Origin: Eumeta japonica
Taxonomy: Eukaryota; Arthropoda; Insecta; Lepidoptera; Psychidae
Direction: 5' to 3'
DNA: 64,000 nucleotides
NCBI GenBank assembly: GCA_005406025.1
Contig: BGZK01000184.1
Location: forward strand, 496,001-560,000
The notes beneath the pieces are model-generated. The model was given only the letters and a program-made list of their open reading frames with translations. It did not search any database and had not been told where the DNA came from. Positions 59,491 through 64,000 of the stretch are shown in pieces; positions within the stretch are counted from its first letter, which is position 1; each line of letters starts with the position of its first letter. The position numbers and the translations under genes are program-made.

Positions 59491-60114
59491 CGTCAACTTT
59501 CACATTTAATGTGAATATTCATTTATAGTAGATGGTAACATTATATGAAACATTAACGAAGATGACTCATATTATTTACTGTTTTATATACAAATATAAT
59601 ACAATAACTGCAATGCAAGCCACTAATTCCAGTATATCTTCGATACTTACGTGATTACTTTCAAAACTATTTTAAATGCACGTCAGTGATTTATTCTGAT
59701 GGCTGCGGAATTTTGCACGATATATACTGAACACTTTCATACGTACTTGCATTCTTTACTGATTTGTTGACCAGCATTCATACTTTTTTTTTTTTGCCAG
59801 TCGAGTAAGTGCAGTTGATTACAGCCATCATCACTATGAACTTTCTTATTCACAATTGCCGAAAAACCGTATTTTAATAACACATTAATGACATCTTTTA
59901 TTTAGATCATTTTTTATTTGAGTTTTATTAAGCAAGGAAAAGAGTACATGAATATCATCTCAAGCGTAAATGAACTAGAAATTCTCAGCCAGCGTGGAGC
60001 GCTAAGATCTAAACGCTTCAATCTGATAAAAATGATTTTGTGTATATTGTAACCTTATGCGTAGGGCGATTAGACCTTAACACAAGAAGAAGAATTTAGA
60101 AATAATCCTGACCT
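59491..60114. other. AT-rich non-coding stretch
   Basis: No gene or named repeat is seen. Confidence 0.6.
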
Positions 60115-60240
60115 TTGACCACAATGATTGTATGTATACCTTTATATGATCCTTATTTCCGATTGGAATCCCTATTGCTGTTTCTATCTCCCGTCTCGAA
60201 CCTCTTTTTAAACTTGAATCATCAAAAGCAACATAAAAAT
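60115..60240 (+). repeat. Dispersed C/T-rich repeat, copy 5 (fragment)
   Basis: 'gatccttatttccgattgga' and 'atccctattgctgtttctat', then 'ctcccgtctcgaacctcttt' match the word style of the 17.8 and 56.7 kb copies. Confidence 0.45.
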
Positions 60241-60973
60241 CCATAGCATATTAATACATCATCGATATGCAAGTTAGAGACTTAAAAAAATCCTATTGCA
60301 GCAATCAATAGCTTAGTGGTCGACATCACCGCTACGCAAAATGAGCGAGGTTGGGCCCGCAATGGACGCAAGTGTTTTTTCAAAGTAGCGTATCGATTTA
60401 AGTATCACTTGTTGCTTGTTTTAGCGATAAAAAAACAACATCGTGATAAAACCTGCATATAGAATGTTCACTAGAATCTTCATTCACAAGTAATGTGAAA
60501 TTCTAGACGCGCGTTGTGCTTGTATAGAGGTTATGTAAGTGTCCAAAATGCATGTTAGAGTTTGTGTTTGTTTGAATGTGTGTTCTTAAAGCCAAAGTAA
60601 CTTCTAAGACAAATCCGATATCCTATATTGTTGTGCCATTGTTCATTCAATACCCATTAAATCATTTTTCAAAATCAAACAAAAATCAGATTTGCTTAGA
60701 TGGTAGGCGAATGATACTTTTGCAGAGAGACTTACTTTTGCTTCTCATTACCTTTGATAATAGTATTTTTATAGAACAAACACATAACCCTCTTTTTGGG
60801 TTTCACCGCACTCGGGTGAAAAAATTACAGTCATTCGCGGCCAATACTAAAAAAAATATTGAAAATCGCACGATAACCTAATTGCTGCATGAAGCGATTG
60901 TTTAAACCAGTATCCAAAATATAGAGGAAATGGTCTAAATTGACATAAATTTAAAAGTCATTTGTTAATACCC
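60241..60973. other. AT-rich non-coding stretch
   Basis: A 101-codon plus frame at 60576-60881 has no start context, domain or splice support and is probably chance. Confidence 0.5.
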
Positions 60974-61056
60974 CGTGGTCGAGATTCGAACCCATGGGTT
61001 ACCACAGTACCCTTCTATTAGGAGGCAATAACGCTTTAACCTCACGGCCACCACCA
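60974..61056 (-). repeat. Class II (serine-type) tRNA-like sequence or SINE head
   Basis: On the minus strand gtggtgg pairs with cgaccac at the other end (6 of 7 acceptor-stem pairs). The D-arm text is tggccgtgaggttaaagcg (A box). The anticodon stem is ttatt/aatag, there is a long variable arm (gaagggtactgtggtaaccc), and the T arm has gggttcgaatctc (B box). The long variable arm and 'ggccg..ggtt' D arm are those of tRNA-Ser/Leu. Base 33 would be C instead of T, and the anticodon stem is imperfect, so a pseudogene or SINE head is more likely than a working tRNA. Confidence 0.5.
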
Positions 61057-62192
61057 CATACCACAATACCACGATGAAAGCCTAATTAATTGGTTTTAAT
61101 TTTTATGATGATAAACAGATTAACTCCAAACGCCTCGCAGCGACTTACACTCATTATATTTATACATTTACATATAAAGTGATTAAGGGCTTGAAATATG
61201 TAGGAAAGAGAATTTAGAATGCCAAATTATGTACTACATTATGTGTAGTACCTTTACACTTTAAAAAAACTTTAGGTTTTTAATAACAAAACGACGTATA
61301 ACACACACATGATTAACAGCAAGTATGGATTTTAATAGCTAATATATTGAGATAACTATGTTATTTTCCACTCTCAACTACGACAAAATAAAAGGAATTG
61401 TTTCGAATTTGAAATGAAACAAAATACGAACTTTATTTAGAAAAATAAAATACGTCATTTCGGAATTAAAATATAATCATAATTCAAATATTAAAGAAAA
61501 ATATACTTACTTCAAAAATAACGAACGGCATTTTTATTGTAAAATATATAACAATATCGAAAGGTGGCCACATTGGCCTATGGATTGATTTTTTCTTGTA
61601 AAAGAATAAAAATATTTATCTTTGATTACGATAAAGCACTTAGTAACTTTAAAATGCGAAGAAGGCGTTGGACTGATTTTTGAAAAGATTTGAAGTTTAT
61701 CTACAGTGTGAACAACAACGAGTCATTAACTCACCAAATTATTTTTCCGTGGACCTTTCCTCATAACCACATCATGCTTAATCTGTGAACAATACAAAAG
61801 TTAATTAGAACCAACATTTAAATACATGACGTGGAGCATTTTACAAAGACGAGTGAAATATTAAAAAAAAAAAACTAGAATTGATACCTATAATAGACCG
61901 TTTTGGTTTCACGGACCGAAATAAAACGGACATAAAAGCACCAATAAACATAAACAAACATTTGCGCGAGTTAATAATAAACACTTTTTATATAACACCA
62001 CAAAATTAATTATTAAACAAAACGCTCGACCACCTAATTACGACATATAAAAATGAAAATCCAGTCAGTAAAACATCACGAAATTATTTTAAATGAACTT
62101 GCTTCCGTTCGCGTGCACGACGGAGAAACTTTTTGCTAGAGTAGTAGTCACAAAACAGGATCTCCGCATACTTATTATCGAGATCCTTAGCG
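61057..62192. other. AT-rich non-coding stretch
   Basis: No gene or named repeat is seen. If the candidate exon at 62193 is real, its promoter should lie in the last few hundred bases. No clear TATA or initiator was identified. Confidence 0.5.
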
Positions 62193-62358
62193 ATGAGTCA
62201 AAGTCAGGTAGGAGCCCAAGAGATTGTCCAAGAACTACGAAATAGTAGCATTCTTTATCGCGAAACTTTGCTTAGTTTCGTCGTTAGGCTGTATTATATA
62301 GCTTATGGACACAACGTTTTAGCTCCAGTGTGTCACATTAAAATTGAAATGGAGAATG
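62193..62358 (+). CDS. Weak candidate first coding exon
   Basis: An ATG (context cttagcgatgagtc) opens a frame reading 'MSQSQVGAQEIVQELRNSSI', 'LYRETLLSFVVRLYYIAYGH' and 'NVLAPVCHIKIEMEN'. It then meets a consensus donor gtaagt at 62359, phase 0. The piece before the donor has balanced amino-acid composition, whereas what follows is AT-rich. No family is recognised. The open frame continues past the donor to 62420, so an unspliced chance frame is possible. Confidence 0.3.
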
Positions 62359-63042
62359 TAAGTATTGCACGTTTTGACATATTCGTTATCTTTAAATACG
62401 AAACCTTAAAACGCCACTAATATGGTATAAGCGATGGAGGTTTTTTTTTTTTCTAGTGCTTGGTTAATTCTATACATTAAAGTAACTTCGAAACTGATCT
62501 TCCACTCAAATGTATCATTCTTACAGCTTCATATCGCTTGAAATAGACGTTCATGAAATGTTACAATAGTAAAAGTAATAAAATTGATATATATATTTAT
62601 AATCACACTTCTAATCTAAGTCACGATAAAATATCCTCCAAATAAACTAAAATTCATGACGTTTTAAAAAGTTTTATGCTTCTGTGACATATATATTGTC
62701 GAACTATAAATAATAATATGGATAGTTGGATAGTTGGATAGCAACAAGCATTCGAGCTAATGTAAAATGCGATACTGACATAACGGTACTGTGAGATTTT
62801 TACGACCGATGTCGGAACATCTTCGTGTGAACTCGACGCGTGTGTCGCTATATATTTTACTTACGTAACTTTACAAGGGTCCGTGGTGCTCACCAATCCG
62901 AGAGCTCGTGTGAATTTACCTCTCATATAAGGAACGACACGCTTGTATGCAATGGCATTAAAATTAACAAATCCAATTATATTTTTTTTATTACAGACAG
63001 GCAAGACGTTAGTGATTTATAGTTTCTTTTTTTTTTTTGAAG
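62359..63042. other. AT-rich stretch between candidate exons
   Basis: Contains a good acceptor-like site, 'attttttttattacag', ending at 62996. A tandem ggatagtt (62719-62739) is also present. If a gene exists this would be intron. Confidence 0.35.
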
Positions 63043-63100
63043 AATGTTAAACGAATTATTGAGAGCTGATGGAGACCTTCATAAATGGAAAAGTAAAAAT
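63043..63100 (+). other. Weak candidate internal exon
   Basis: A long pyrimidine tract (tttcttttttttttttt) and an AG at 63041-63042 precede a 58-bp open piece reading 'MLNELLRADGDLHKWKSKN'. It is followed by the donor gtaagtat. Both splice borders look right. The phase (enters 2, leaves 0) does not join directly to the exon at 62193, so another exon would be needed between. Confidence 0.3.
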
Positions 63101-64000
63101 GTAAGTATAATGATTGGGTTGCTGTAATTGTACAGCATCCTATTGATATTAACCAATAAATAAGTTAATTAGTACCCTTGTAATTTATTTATCGAAATTA
63201 AAATTTACCTTTAATTATTTGTAACAATAATAAAGAGACTTAATCAAAAAATACACTGAACTACTTTCACTACATTGGCCGCGAAATCGACTTACAATTT
63301 AATTCAATATGAAACGCAGACAAAGTTTGGTTGTAATTATCACTAAAAACGAAGTTTCTTGACTTTAATATATCGATCTCGTTTTCAAGACAAATGTCGA
63401 CAATATCTCACTTCAATTTCTGTACGAAAGTGAGTCGTGAGTGATAGTATGATTGATAATAATGCTTTAACTACCTATCTAAACTCTACATTATTTTGTA
63501 CCTGAACCCTGAATTCCAGTTTATTTTATACACTTAATAGAGCCACTGAACTGAATGAAATCAATATAAAAGTCCCAGGTATAAATTTTACAGTCAACAT
63601 TCTATATGATTTGTTGGAGTTTTATTTTTTAATCGCATGAGAATACCTACTTATTTTAAACTTTTTCGTCGATTTCGACTCTCGTCCATTACAAATTGTA
63701 ATTTATACAGTTTATTACACATACGAAAAGAATTTGCGTAATCATACGACGTTAAGAATATTGAACAAGCACGTCCGAATTTCGGTCAAATGTTTGACAA
63801 ATATTGTATTTGACACTTTGTAATAAATCAAAATACACATTAAAACGAAACTTGACTTGTCAAAATGTTTTTGTTTGTTTTTTATAGAGCCTTATGCGTC
63901 ACCACTGGGGCGTCTCTATCGGCCTCGCTGAGTAATTCATATTGAAGTAAATCCTCTCACCATAACACTTCACTTCTCAACGATTGTTTTATAAAATATA
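63101..64000. other. AT-rich non-coding stretch to the window edge
   Basis: No gene or named repeat is seen. Confidence 0.6.

Noticed and set aside
1..64000. CRISPR arrays, operons, ribosome binding sites or other prokaryotic features
   Set aside because: Composition and repeat families are those of an insect genome. No spaced direct-repeat array was seen.

Overview
This window is eukaryotic, AT-rich and almost gene-free. The repeats point to a butterfly or moth (Lepidoptera). There are three copies of a dispersed element whose head reads gtggtagagcc and whose tail carries 'gtgtccatgggcg' and 'tggctcgc'. There is a copy of the repeat running from 'ggaacccttatagtttcg' to 'gagcgtggtccgacatgctc', RTE-clade LINE tails, a CR1/Zenon-like LINE 3' end, tRNA-derived SINEs, and short TTAGG-type telomeric repeats. 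I attribute these families from memory of lepidopteran genomes; no search was run. No complete protein-coding gene can be supported. The longest open frames are about the length expected by chance in a sequence this AT-rich, or lie inside repeats.

Layout. 1-10 kb: AT-rich non-coding DNA with a hairpin cluster (6.05 kb), a tRNA-derived SINE (7.4 kb) and two CpG-rich patches (7.8-8.9 kb). 10-18 kb: copy A of the dispersed element, a long GT/GC alternating tract (12.6-12.8 kb), a frameshifted protein-coding relic with a possible polyadenylation signal (13.9-14.6 kb), and a nearly full-length dead mariner (16.08-17.34 kb). 18-30 kb: scattered LINE/SINE tails, copy B (25.2 kb), and a SINE followed by a (TA)n microsatellite (29.0-29.4 kb). 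30-39 kb: two adjacent near-perfect hairpins (32.1 kb), interstitial CCTAA repeats (33.7 kb) and CpG-rich patches. 39.76-41.32 kb: a fold-back element of about 1.56 kb with long inverted arms, four identical 19-bp motifs holding TGACGTCA, and a degraded reading frame in its loop. This is the most unusual object here. 42-54 kb: copy C, the 'ggaaccc' repeat, two RTE LINE tails in opposite orientation and a CR1-like tail. 54-64 kb: CpG-rich patches, more repeat tails, a serine-type tRNA-like sequence, and near the right edge two weak candidate exons (62.2 and 63.0 kb) that could start a gene running out of the window.

The genes do not form a pathway. The window reads as intergenic or deep intronic DNA built by successive transposon insertions. 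The CpG-rich islands of 100-270 bp between repeats are the best candidates for conserved regulatory DNA, but that needs cross-species comparison.
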